Assembly (NCBI GenBank): GCA_020723305.1
Contig: DYJC01000013.1
Coordinates: 57,504-121,503, forward strand
DNA from: Desulfosudis oleivorans
GTDB taxonomy: Bacteria; Desulfobacterota; Desulfobacteria; Desulfobacterales; SURF-7
Direction: 5' to 3'
Length of the DNA stretch: 64,000 nucleotides
Every line of letters begins with the position of its first letter. Positions within the stretch are counted from its first letter, which is position 1. A program made the translations under genes and the position numbers. Positions 28,773-37,467 of this stretch are shown here, in pieces. The notes under the pieces are model-generated. The model was not told the DNA's origin, did no database searches, and saw nothing but the letters and a program-made list of their open reading frames with translations.

Positions 28773-30587
28773 CTAATTGTTTACCCAGATATAGGGTGTG
28801 ATTTTTTTGTGATAGGTATCGAATTTTTCAGAATCATTAATCTCTTTTCGCAGGATATCAACCAGACCCTGAATGGTCGAAAAGTCAGGACGATCCGTTG
28901 CAATCCATTCTTTCAGTGAAACAGTGAACAGAACCGGTGCTATGGGACCGATCACTTTCGTGAGAGCTGTCTGCATCTCCTGAAGAACCCCTGCCATTGG
29001 CCCGGAGGATATCAGGGTATCCGGATCAATAATAACGGATTCATTTTCTTCAACCGCATCCTCGAGGATATGTTCGATTTCGAGTTTGGATTTGAATTTA
29101 CGTTCAGGTTCCTGAGGAATATTATGTTTAATCCGTGGGATATCCGTGGGTGCATATTGACCCGCCAGCTGTTTGAGATCACTCATGATCAGGTTTAAGG
29201 ATGTTGAAAGATGGTTCATCCTCATAGAAGGGTCATATAAAACAACAACATAAGTCTGGTCAGCGATTTCACGGATGGTGATGACGGATTCCTGATAGAA
29301 CAGCGAAATTTCAGACATTTTCTTGATACTCATTTTTCCAGCAAGATAAATTTTAATCAGCAGTTTGCCGATTGTCATCAGTTTTGTGCTGGTAAAAACA
29401 GGAGGCATTTGATTTGCAATCACACCTTTTTTAATGCTCAATGCATATGATCCCATGATGCCCTGTGTCTGGTTGAGTTTTTCAAGTAATTTTTCCATTT
29501 GTTCATCTCTTAAAATGAGTTTGGCACTATAGTACTGCGTATCATTATTATTTTCATAAGCTGGAATCCCATTCAAAAGCTTTTCAAAAAGAAGAGAGGC
29601 TTGAAAATCAGGATTCACCAGTAGAAGTATCCATTTTTTTCGATACCAGAATAGCAGGTAATGGATATCCATATTTTTAATCATCAGACATTTGAATGAC
29701 CCGCCGTTGATCTGGTTTATGAGTGATAATGAAGGATTTCGGTACACAGAGGGTTTAAAATGTTCAGGAAGAACCGATTCCGAAGGAGTTGCATGCAGAT
29801 TGTCATGACGGTCATAGATACCATAAGTTATAATATTGGGATTGGTTTTTATAAGCTTTAAAACCGGATCCGCTGGTTTACTGGGTTGTTTTATCGGGTC
29901 GGATATCAAAGAGCTGTCCGGATCTTCCAGATTTCCTGCCATCCCGGGCATCTGTAATTGTTCAATCTGAGCGATTAATTTTTCCGTAAGCGAATAATGT
30001 TCTGAGTATTTTGGCCCATTGGTTTGAGCAGACTTTTGAGTCGGCTTTGCAAGCTTACCGGTTGACCTGCCGAAAGAGGTTTTGTTTGCCGTTTTTACCG
30101 GTTCCGGTTCTCTATCCGGTCTGGCTTTTTTCTTGGGTGGATTCTGCTGAGAGGGTAAATTCACTCCGGTAATTCCGTCCTCAACGCTGGGAGAAGAAAT
30201 CTCCTGAAGTATGGTTTGAGTGATTACATCCATTACAAGGGGTTTTTCAAAAAAACGACATTTCCCGATACCCTCAATTTTTTTCTGAATCTCTATTGTT
30301 CCGAATGCCGTCACCACAAATATCGAAAGACCTGGGTGTTCATTACGGATCAACGTAAGGAAAGAATATTCATCATGGTGAGAAATCTGCGGATCAATAA
30401 TAAGCAGATCGATATCTTTCAGTCTGAGCTGGTTTAAAGTCTGGTATTCATCGCTTGTACTCAGAATTTCAAACTGGTCTGTCCCTGGTTGCAGAAACCG
30501 GGTCAGCATCCCTCGGGTTACAGAATCATTGTCAGCAATAAGAATTTTCTTTTGCAAGAAACCATCAATCCTTCCAACAAACTTCAT
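28773..30587 (-). CDS. Response regulator with long uncharacterised C-terminus
   Basis: A 604-residue protein with an N-terminal receiver domain (about 13-130; acidic pair in LIADND, phospho-Asp65 in LLIIDPQI, Lys in FFEKPL). A basic/Pro-rich low-complexity linker follows (about 140-200). The large C-terminal part (about 210-604) has a repeated mixed alpha/beta pattern with LSLINQINGGSFKCLMIKNM and QTYVVVLYDPSMRMNHL; the latter resembles a degenerate Roadblock-like fold. The last 70 residues (GPMAGVLQEMQTALTKVIGP) are helical. I do not recognise an output domain. It is paired with the Roadblock gene downstream. Confidence 0.75.
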   Translation of the reverse strand: MKFVGRIDGFLQKKILIADNDSVTRGMLTRFLQPGTDQFEILSTSDEYQTLNQLRLKDIDLLIIDPQISHHDEYSFLTLIRNEHPGLSIFVVTAFGTIEIQKKIEGIGKCRFFEKPLVMDVITQTILQEISSPSVEDGITGVNLPSQQNPPKKKARPDREPEPVKTANKTSFGRSTGKLAKPTQKSAQTNGPKYSEHYSLTEKLIAQIEQLQMPGMAGNLEDPDSSLISDPIKQPSKPADPVLKLIKTNPNIITYGIYDRHDNLHATPSESVLPEHFKPSVYRNPSLSLINQINGGSFKCLMIKNMDIHYLLFWYRKKWILLLVNPDFQASLLFEKLLNGIPAYENNNDTQYYSAKLILRDEQMEKLLEKLNQTQGIMGSYALSIKKGVIANQMPPVFTSTKLMTIGKLLIKIYLAGKMSIKKMSEISLFYQESVITIREIADQTYVVVLYDPSMRMNHLSTSLNLIMSDLKQLAGQYAPTDIPRIKHNIPQEPERKFKSKLEIEHILEDAVEENESVIIDPDTLISSGPMAGVLQEMQTALTKVIGPIAPVLFTVSLKEWIATDRPDFSTIQGLVDILRKEINDSEKFDTYHKKITPYIWVNN

Positions 30588-30715
30588 GGAAATGGTCTTT
30601 TCTCATGGGTTTGTTGTCAAGCTTTTCATTTTATTTTTATGGATATCCATCTGCTGATATATGTAAATGGTTAGGGGGTGTCAAGGGAAAAAGGTCTATT
30701 GTTGTTGACTTTTGA

Positions 30716-31168
30716 TTATCTGGTTTTTTTTTGAATATCGGATATAAGTACAGAGAATCCAAGGCAAAGGAGAAAGATGTCCCGGAAGAGAAGTGTAATC
30801 GTATTAAAATACCGGCTGGAGGAACTGCCCGGAAAACAGCCGCAATCAAACTCATACCCCCTGATCAGGTTGATGGATATGGCAGCAATAAATCCAACAA
30901 GCATAATATTAATGATCAGACATGCCCCCCCTTTCCAGATGCCCATTATAAGCAGCAAACCGCAAAAAAATTCAAAAAAAGGGACAAAAATGGCAATAAG
31001 GTTGATCAGATTTTCAGGAAACAATCCATATCCATATATAATTTGAGCAAACTGTCCGGGGTCAGAGATTTTATGAAATGAAGCGGCCATAAAAGTGATT
31101 CCGAGGATGAACCGGAACACCACCTGAATTTTCCGGTTATGGATCAGAATGGTTCCAATGCTATTCAA
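30716..31168 (-). CDS. MauE/DoxX-like redox-associated membrane protein
   Basis: A 150-residue protein with four hydrophobic segments and a YEFDCGCFPGS motif between them, the Cys pair typical of the MauE/DoxX redox family. Such proteins are thought to pass electrons or thiols to periplasmic partners. The start is set at a TTG (31168) because AGGAG lies 7 bases upstream and it overlaps the rhodanese stop by 8 bases. An ATG at 31204 is the alternative, with 44 bases of overlap. It is the last gene of the murJ-ftsB-TPR-rhodanese unit, and the rhodanese partner fits a sulfur/thiol function. Confidence 0.82.
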   Translation of the reverse strand: MNSIGTILIHNRKIQVVFRFILGITFMAASFHKISDPGQFAQIIYGYGLFPENLINLIAIFVPFFEFFCGLLLIMGIWKGGACLIINIMLVGFIAAISINLIRGYEFDCGCFPGSSSSRYFNTITLLFRDIFLLCLGFSVLISDIQKKTR

Positions 31169-31661
31169 TGGGATACTCCTTTTTTTCCCAGGCCGGGTAT
31201 CCATCACTGAATACTTTAACATTCTCATAACCGGCATCCAGGAGGAGTTGCGCCAGTTCATGACTGTCCCTGCATTCTCTTCCGGTACAATATGTAATGA
31301 TTGGTGTTGAGGAGGGATACTTTTCAAACAGGGTATCAATCAATTCATCAAACTGCCTGACGGGTAGTGAAATCGAACCATGAATATGTCCTTCTTCATA
31401 TTGCTCGGAAATTCTGGCATCGAGAAACAATGTATTTCCCTGATCATATATTTTTTTCACTGCATCCACATTCTGGATTTCACGTTCATGCACAACCACG
31501 CCATTTCTTTCATTTGCCGAGATGACTCCCTCTGTTTTGTCCCAGGAACCCACAAGAGCAATTCCAGCAGGCGAAAAATGATTTACCAGCAAACCAAAGA
31601 CTATCGAAATGATGGATACAATGCAGGCTTCTTGTGTAATTTTTCCAAAAACGCTTTTCAT
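31161..31661 (-). CDS. Membrane-anchored rhodanese-like sulfurtransferase
   Basis: A 166-residue protein with an N-terminal membrane anchor (about 12-36) and one rhodanese domain (about 65-163) exposed to the periplasm. The active loop is YCTGRECRDS with catalytic Cys125 and a second Cys130. The family motif FLDARISEQYEEGHIHGSISLP is upstream, and the C-terminal DGYPAWEKKEYP matches the usual end. It overlaps the TPR gene by 4 bases (ATGA) and the MauE-like gene by 8. Likely handles persulfide or thiol transfer together with MauE/DoxX; the actual partner is not known. Confidence 0.9.
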   Translation of the reverse strand: MKSVFGKITQEACIVSIISIVFGLLVNHFSPAGIALVGSWDKTEGVISANERNGVVVHEREIQNVDAVKKIYDQGNTLFLDARISEQYEEGHIHGSISLPVRQFDELIDTLFEKYPSSTPIITYCTGRECRDSHELAQLLLDAGYENVKVFSDGYPAWEKKEYPIE

Positions 31662-31951
31662 TTTTGCTTGCGTTGACTCTTCAATCGTTTGAGTGTCATG
31701 AATACTTTATACTTAAGAATCCATTCCATCCAGGTTTCAAACAAGCTGTCAAGATCGGTCTTTTTCTGAAGAGCCTGGTCCGAATCCTTATGAACAGCAT
31801 TTTCCAATTCAGATATTGCATCTTTCAATATCTGATCTTCCGGGGAACCTTGCAGGAGATGCCTGTAAATTTCAAGCGCTTCCTTGCCATGCCCTTGTGA
31901 GGAATATGCCTTTGCAAGGGAAATGGTAAAAAACTCATTGTGTTTGATCAT
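31658..31951 (-). CDS. Small TPR-like protein
   Basis: A 97-residue cytosolic protein beginning MIKHNEFFTISLAKAYSSQG and continuing GKEALEIYRHLLQGSPEDQ, a single tetratricopeptide-type helix pair, then a charged helix with a Trp-rich patch (LFETWMEWILKYK) and a basic tail. The ATG at 31951 is chosen for AAGGAG upstream; the frame extends to a TTG at 31975 inside ftsB. It overlaps the rhodanese gene by 4 bases. The function is unknown; gene order next to ftsB and murJ hints at a cell-envelope role. Confidence 0.75.
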   Translation of the reverse strand: MIKHNEFFTISLAKAYSSQGHGKEALEIYRHLLQGSPEDQILKDAISELENAVHKDSDQALQKKTDLDSLFETWMEWILKYKVFMTLKRLKSQRKQK

Positions 31952-31952
31952 A

Positions 31953-32246
31953 TTATCGTTTCTCCTTGTTTTCAAACTTAAGGATGATCTCTTCCTTTCC
32001 GGTCATTCCCAGATCTTGCCGGGCAATACTTTCAATATATTTGGGATCATGTCTCAGGCGTTTAACTGTTCTGTAAAGCTGTAAATTTTCTGCACTGATC
32101 TTTTCGTTCTTTATGATAAGTGCCTGATGTTCTTTTTCAAGCCTTTTTAAAGAGATGAAACCATTCTCACTGAACAGGATTGCAGCCAGCAATCCGAAGA
32201 AAATGCAGGCAGCGATGATCAATATAATTTTTTTCTTTACACTCAA
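31953..32246 (-). CDS. ftsB: Septum formation initiator FtsB/DivIC-like
   Basis: A 97-residue bitopic membrane protein: short basic N-terminus, one membrane segment (about 7-26), a periplasmic coiled coil (LKRLEKEHQALIIKNEKI, then LYRTVKRLR) and the family ending DPKYIESIARQDLGMTGKEE. FtsB acts with FtsL and FtsQ in the division complex. It overlaps murJ by 4 bases. The symbol is given on family membership; DivIC is the Gram-positive name for the same fold. Confidence 0.88.
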   Translation of the reverse strand: MSVKKKIILIIAACIFFGLLAAILFSENGFISLKRLEKEHQALIIKNEKISAENLQLYRTVKRLRHDPKYIESIARQDLGMTGKEEIILKFENKEKR

Positions 32247-33820
32247 GTGATTATCTGCTCTTTCCGTAGAATTGCTGCCATATATTTCAGCTCTTCACTT
32301 TTAAATAAAAACGATAGTCCTGTATAGGATAACAGACCTGCGATCATACAAATAAGTAAGAAAATAGAAAGGGTTGTATGACTGCCCTGCCCTAATGGAA
32401 TGATATGAATCGCTGTCAGCCATACAATAAGGCCCATTAAGATAGATGTAATGAACGACTTCCCTGTTGAAAATAAAATATTTCGCCAACCCAAAGCTCC
32501 CAGTTTTCTCCGCAGCATGAAAATCAGTATCACCAGATTGATCGTTGATGCAATGGATGTCGCCAGCGCAAGACCACCGTGTTTCATGGGCTCCATCAGA
32601 ATAACAGAGGTGAAAAAATTTGCAAGAATGGAGATGACTGCCGCCATCATCGGGGTTTTTGAGTCTTTCAATGCATAAAATACCCGGACAACAATGCTGA
32701 CAGCAGCTGTTGCCCAGATGCCGCTGCAATAATACAGAAGGGCTTGAGATGTCATTTTTACTGCATATTGATCAAATTCTCCCCTTTCCAGCAACAGAGA
32801 GATAATGGGCTCGCTCAGTGCAATCAGACCGGCAACCGAGGGAAGCATGATGAAAAGAATCAGTTTGAGTGAATAAGCAAACGTGTTTTTCAAGCCTTTC
32901 AGATCCTTATTTGCTGCGTGTCTGGAAAGAGAGGGCAAAACAGCCGTTGATACGGCAATCGCAAAGATACCAAGGGGGAACTGAACAAGACGATCTGCAT
33001 AATAGAGATAGGAGATGCTCCCCGTGGGCAGGAGCGAGGCGAGAAATGTCCCGATGAGCATATTGATCTGGTAAACACCCGCGCCTATAACAGCAGGCAT
33101 CATCAATATCCCAATTTTTTTCAATCCCGGATGAATAAGAACGGATTTTTTAAAAAAAATAAAACCAATCCGTAATAGATAAGGAACTTGAAGTCCCAGT
33201 TGTAAAATTCCACCCGCGATGACACCGCAGGAGAGCCCAATGATTCGGACAGTCATGTCGGAAGAGACAAGGGATACGAGCAGAACAGATACAATCATTG
33301 CAATATTTAACAAAACCGGGGCTACGGCCGGAGCAGCAAAATGACCCAGGGCATTCAAAATGCCCATGCAGAGTGCGACAAGACAGATCAACAGGGAATA
33401 CGGGAACATGATGCGTGTTAATAAAACAGTCAGTTCATACTGGTCTATTCTGTCTTTGAAACCAAAAGCGATCATTTTGACAATAAAAGGACTGAAAATA
33501 ATGCCCAGTATTGTGATCACGAGGAGAATGGAAAACAGTACAATCATGGCGGATCTGGCCAGATCAAATGCTTCCTTGTTTTCCCTTTGATCAAGATATT
33601 GAGTGAAAACCGGTATAAAAGCGATCACCAGGGTGCCTTCGGCAAAGAGCCGTCGTAAAAGGTTGGGGATTCTGAATGCTGCGATGAATGCATCAGAATG
33701 GAGACCTGCCCCAAAAAAAGCAGCCAGAATAATATCCCTGGCAAAACCGAATATCCGGCTCAGAAGTGTCGAGGCACCGACGATTCCGGCTGCTTTTGTG
33801 ATTTTTTCTTTCTCCGACAT
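32243..33820 (-). CDS. murJ: Lipid II flippase MurJ
   Basis: A 525-residue MviN/MurJ-family transporter with about 14 membrane segments. The N-terminal AGIVGASTLLSRIFGFARD, with FAEGTLVIAFIPVF following, and the later YADRLVQFPLGIFAIAVSTAVLP are family signatures. It flips lipid-linked peptidoglycan precursor across the inner membrane. It is the first gene of a five-gene minus-strand unit with ftsB downstream, linking precursor export to septation. Confidence 0.95.
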   Translation of the reverse strand: MSEKEKITKAAGIVGASTLLSRIFGFARDIILAAFFGAGLHSDAFIAAFRIPNLLRRLFAEGTLVIAFIPVFTQYLDQRENKEAFDLARSAMIVLFSILLVITILGIIFSPFIVKMIAFGFKDRIDQYELTVLLTRIMFPYSLLICLVALCMGILNALGHFAAPAVAPVLLNIAMIVSVLLVSLVSSDMTVRIIGLSCGVIAGGILQLGLQVPYLLRIGFIFFKKSVLIHPGLKKIGILMMPAVIGAGVYQINMLIGTFLASLLPTGSISYLYYADRLVQFPLGIFAIAVSTAVLPSLSRHAANKDLKGLKNTFAYSLKLILFIMLPSVAGLIALSEPIISLLLERGEFDQYAVKMTSQALLYYCSGIWATAAVSIVVRVFYALKDSKTPMMAAVISILANFFTSVILMEPMKHGGLALATSIASTINLVILIFMLRRKLGALGWRNILFSTGKSFITSILMGLIVWLTAIHIIPLGQGSHTTLSIFLLICMIAGLLSYTGLSFLFKSEELKYMAAILRKEQIIT

Positions 33821-34151
33821 ATTATTTTTTCACTAAACGATTTATAAAATTTTGCATCCGCCATCATTTCTTGATTATCCGAAAAGGGCTGATTACCGAG
33901 CATGCTATAGCATTGTTTCAAATGGAATAAAATCCCCAAAAAAACCGGGTTTGATTTTTTTGAAAATAAGTTTTGACACCGGCGATTTTTTCCTTTAAAA
34001 AATGATAAATCAAATGTAATCTCATATGTATATCAATTATTATTTTCGTAATATTAATTATGTTATAGCGATATTTCCGGATTCGATATTTTTCCGGTAA
34101 ATTCGATTTTTATAACCACCAACCATAACCTGAAAAGAGAGCTGTCCCAAA
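33821..34151. other. Divergent promoter region between murJ and the zinc-finger PilZ gene
   Basis: About 330 bases, AT-rich and non-coding. A candidate sigma-70 promoter for the plus-strand gene is TTGACA at 33973-33978 and TAAAAA at 33996-34001, separated by 17 bases. The remainder shows T-rich stretches only. Confidence 0.5.
33973..34001 (+). promoter_or_regulatory. Candidate sigma-70-type promoter of the zinc-finger PilZ gene
   Basis: The -35 hexamer TTGACA is perfect, the spacing to TAAAAA is 17 bases, and the -10 agrees with consensus at four of six positions. The start codon lies about 150 bases downstream, giving a long leader, so another promoter nearer the gene is possible. Confidence 0.4.
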
Positions 34152-34625
34152 ATGTTATATAAAGTATTTATTTTTAACAACAAGGCAACTTTTATCTGCC
34201 CAAAATGCGAAAATGTCAAGACAATCGATGCAAGTCCGTTTGAAAAAACAAAATCAAAGGTTCAGGTCAATTGCAAATGCCCATGCGGACATTTTTTCAA
34301 AGCGATTCTAGAGAGGCGCAGCTATTCGAGAAAAGATATCACATTGCCTGGAATCTATTGCCGGTTTCTACACGGAGAAGAGGTTGAAAAAGGTCAGATC
34401 GTGGTTCTGGATTTATCTCGTGCCGGGCTGAAGTTCAAACCTCATGTGCAGCCGGCATTCCAGATCGGAGATCAGCTCCATATTGTTTTCAATCTGAATG
34501 ATGAAGAAAAATCATTAATCAAAAAAAAAGCAACCATAATGAATATCAATGATGAGATGCATGTTGGAATCGAATTCTGCGAAAAAGAGCCTTATGGAAA
34601 AATCGGTACGTTTTTATTCGGATGA
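34152..34625 (+). CDS. PilZ-domain protein with N-terminal zinc finger
   Basis: A 157-residue protein. The N-terminal 50 residues carry CPKC (Cys16, Cys19) and a CKCPC cluster (Cys41, 43, 45), a likely zinc finger. The rest is a PilZ domain beginning LERRSYSRKDITLPG (RxxxR type) with DLSRAGLKFKP, and GIEFCEK near the end. The NxSxxG residues are partly replaced (DLSRAG), as in many real PilZ domains. It is a c-di-GMP effector candidate with an unusual metal-binding head. It lies 33 bases from the convergent hslO stop. Confidence 0.85.
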   Translation: MLYKVFIFNNKATFICPKCENVKTIDASPFEKTKSKVQVNCKCPCGHFFKAILERRSYSRKDITLPGIYCRFLHGEEVEKGQIVVLDLSRAGLKFKPHVQPAFQIGDQLHIVFNLNDEEKSLIKKKATIMNINDEMHVGIEFCEKEPYGKIGTFLFG

Positions 34626-34658
34626 CCAACGCCCATTCAGGAAATGAACCCATTTTTA

Positions 34659-35597
34659 TTATTGCTTTTCCCGGTTTTGCTGTATCTCTTTCAGCTCTTG
34701 CTGAGAAAAAAAATATTTTGTGTTGCAATGATGGCATATCAGTTCCATGGGAAAGGGACCGTTTTCAGAGAGATCTGCAATGTCCTTGGCCGGAAGCAAC
34801 AACAGATGATTTTTCATTCGGTCTTCACTGCAATGGCACATGAAATCCACCCTGTGGTTTGCCAGAATTTTTGGATTACCAGGCCTGAAAACAATATGAA
34901 TAATCTCCTCGATATTTTTATTTTCTGCAAAACATTCTCCCAATGAGGGAAGATCCTTTACCAGTCCTTCTATTCCGTCGATTGTTTTGTCATCTGCTCC
35001 CGGCATCACCTGTACCAGTAATCCACCAGCGCCGGTAACTTCGCCGTTTGAATTAAACAAAATACTTAAGACAATGGCTGTCGGGGTCTGTTCAGATTTC
35101 GAATAATAATAGGTTAAATCCTTTGCAATGCTTCCGTACTGGAGTTCCACCTGTCCTGTAAAGGGCTGTTTTGCGTCTTCCAAATATTTGGTCACGGAAA
35201 GAAAGCCTGCGCCGAAAAAAGGAGATAAATTGAAATCATCCAGCGGTTTTTGAATTGGAATGGGAACCCTTTTCAGATATCCGCGAACTTCCCCATATGA
35301 ATTTGCTTCTACAACAAGCCCTTTTACCGGTCCGGAACAGTCAATCTGTAAACCGATCCGGTCATTTCCTTTCAGTCCGGAGGCAATCAGCGTTCCGGCG
35401 ATATAGGAATGTCCCAGTACCAGTGTTTCAAGAATCCCTAGTTGGTGATTCGCTCGCATCTCTTTCACCATTCTGGTTGCGTTCACCATGCAGCCGCGCA
35501 CCATACCATCATTCATAATAAAAGCGTATGACCGGTCACGGGCACTTGCTTGTAATCGCTCTTTACGATTGTTACCGAATATATCTATTTTCTTCAT
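34659..35597 (-). CDS. hslO: Hsp33 redox-regulated chaperone
   Basis: A 312-residue holdase that is switched on by oxidation. The four zinc-binding cysteines form CHC (254, 256) and CHHC (288, 291), the family CxC-X31-CxxC switch. The N-terminal fold has FGNNRKERLQASARDRSYAF and GRVVQG-like motifs (GLKGNDRIGLQIDCSGPVKGLVVEA). GGAAG lies before the ATG at 35597. In an anaerobe it would protect proteins during oxygen or chlorine stress. Confidence 0.94.
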   Translation of the reverse strand: MKKIDIFGNNRKERLQASARDRSYAFIMNDGMVRGCMVNATRMVKEMRANHQLGILETLVLGHSYIAGTLIASGLKGNDRIGLQIDCSGPVKGLVVEANSYGEVRGYLKRVPIPIQKPLDDFNLSPFFGAGFLSVTKYLEDAKQPFTGQVELQYGSIAKDLTYYYSKSEQTPTAIVLSILFNSNGEVTGAGGLLVQVMPGADDKTIDGIEGLVKDLPSLGECFAENKNIEEIIHIVFRPGNPKILANHRVDFMCHCSEDRMKNHLLLLPAKDIADLSENGPFPMELICHHCNTKYFFSQQELKEIQQNREKQ

Positions 35598-35901
35598 TTT
35601 TCTTCCATCTCATTCTGACCTTTTCAATGCAGGTCAGGATTATATATGCCAGGAATCTTGAACTCTTTTTTGGGCACACATATACCAACTGTATCTGAAT
35701 TATCAATCAAAATAAACCAGGATTTCTGCCTGTGATTTTATCTCCATACTGAAAAGGAAATCAGGCCGGATATTAAAAATATCTTGATGAAATCGATGAA
35801 TATCGTTATGTCTTACTCAATAAAATTACGAATATTCATATAGTTGGAAGCAGAGATATCCTTTACATCAGATCAAATGTTTGCTTTTTTGGAGAAGCTG
35901 G
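35598..35901. other. Intergenic region between hslO and the hybrid kinase
   Basis: About 300 bases with no convincing gene. A 20-codon frame starting at an ATG at 35878 runs into the kinase gene in another frame and has no family resemblance. I see no repeat or terminator that stands out. Confidence 0.4.
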
Positions 35902-37467
35902 ATGCATTCCCGTTCAAAAGAGACACCTCTCAAAGGTGAAGAAAAATATCGCAACATACTGAATGAAATAGAGGAGGGATATTTTGAAACCGATTTGCAA
36001 GGCAACTTTACTTTTTTTAATAATTCCATGTGCCGGATTCTTGGATATCCTTCTGAAAAATTGCTGGGAGTGAACTATCGGGAATTCACTTCAAAACAAA
36101 CTGCAAATGAGATGTTCCAGACCTATAATCGGATTTTCCGTACAGGGGAACCGGTACGGATCGTAAACTATGAAATCAAATCCAGAAATGACAGACGGGT
36201 TGTTGTCGAGCTGTCCTCATCCATGATTCGGGATATAAAGAACACTCCCATCGGATTCCGGGGAATTGTAAGAGATATAACGGAAAGAAAACAGGCTGAA
36301 GAGGAAAAGGAACAACTTAAACTGCAACTTCAGCAGGCGCTCAGGCTGGAGGCCGTTGGCACACTGGCCGGCGGGATTGCACATGATTTTAATAATATAT
36401 TAACCAGTATCCAGGGATACACTTCCATACTGAAACTTCGAACCGGTACTTCTCACCCGAACTATGAAAAATTGACGCGAATCGATGATCTCATTCAGAA
36501 CGGGGCTGATCTGACCCGGCAGTTGCTGGGGTTTGCTCTTGGAGGTAGATATGAGGTTAAAATCCTGAATATGAATACCGTAATAATAAACAGTCTGAAA
36601 ATGGTTCCGGGTATAAAAGAAGAAATCAATATTGTTGAAGACTACCAGAATGATATCTGGATGGTGGAAGCAGACCGGGGTCAGGTCGAACAGGCACTGC
36701 TGAACCTTTTTACGAATGCAGTTCATGCCATGCCGGAGGGCGGTACCCTCAGCGTGAAGACCTGTAATATCCAACTGGATCAGGGCCATTCAAAAAATCT
36801 GGACCTTTCGCCAGGAAAGTATATAGGGATATCGGTTACAGATACTGGAATCGGAATGCACCACACAACCATGCAGAAGATATTTGAGCCTTTTTTCACG
36901 ACCAAAAAAATGGGAAGAGGAACCGGGCTTGGTCTGGCTTCCACTTATGGAATTGTCCGGAATCATCATGGGAAAATTACGGTTTCCAGCCGCGTGGGTG
37001 AAGGAAGTATATTTACGATATATCTTCCGGCCTCACCTACTATCACAGTATCCCAAAAAGAGACTGAAAGCGTTTATATGTATGGTTCGGAAAATCTTCT
37101 TCTGATCGATAATGAACAAACCATTCTGGACATTGGAAAAGAGATCCTTCAGGAATTGGGATACGCAGTATTCACTGCTGACAGCGGGGAAAAAGCTCTG
37201 GAAATATATAAAAAGCATAAGGATCATATCGCTCTTGTGATTCTGGACATGATCATGCCTGGAATGAGCGGCATTGAAACCTATCATGAGTTTAAAAAAT
37301 TAAAACCTGAACTGCCCATTATACTGGATAGTGGATACAACATCGAAACACAGGCAATAATGCATTTTATGGATAAACAGGATGGTTTTGTTCAAAAGCC
37401 TTTTAATATTAAATTACTGTCTCGAAAAATTCGAACGCTACTGGATAAAAAAACAGTTGATCGATGA
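35902..37467 (+). CDS. PAS-domain hybrid sensor histidine kinase
   Basis: A 521-residue cytosolic kinase: PAS domain at about 15-130 (NILNEIEEGYFETDLQGNFT; then GYPSEKLLGVNY), a short coil, the HisKA box with His161 in GGIAHDFNN, an ATPase with NLFTNAVHAM, DTGIGM and GTGLGLA, and a C-terminal receiver with phospho-Asp449 in LVILDMIMPGMSG. The ATG at 35902 is preferred over a TTG at 35881 because GGAG lies 7 bases upstream. There is no membrane segment, so it senses an internal signal. It ends ATGA over the start of the decayed reductase gene at 37464. Confidence 0.93.
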   Translation: MHSRSKETPLKGEEKYRNILNEIEEGYFETDLQGNFTFFNNSMCRILGYPSEKLLGVNYREFTSKQTANEMFQTYNRIFRTGEPVRIVNYEIKSRNDRRVVVELSSSMIRDIKNTPIGFRGIVRDITERKQAEEEKEQLKLQLQQALRLEAVGTLAGGIAHDFNNILTSIQGYTSILKLRTGTSHPNYEKLTRIDDLIQNGADLTRQLLGFALGGRYEVKILNMNTVIINSLKMVPGIKEEINIVEDYQNDIWMVEADRGQVEQALLNLFTNAVHAMPEGGTLSVKTCNIQLDQGHSKNLDLSPGKYIGISVTDTGIGMHHTTMQKIFEPFFTTKKMGRGTGLGLASTYGIVRNHHGKITVSSRVGEGSIFTIYLPASPTITVSQKETESVYMYGSENLLLIDNEQTILDIGKEILQELGYAVFTADSGEKALEIYKKHKDHIALVILDMIMPGMSGIETYHEFKKLKPELPIILDSGYNIETQAIMHFMDKQDGFVQKPFNIKLLSRKIRTLLDKKTVDR

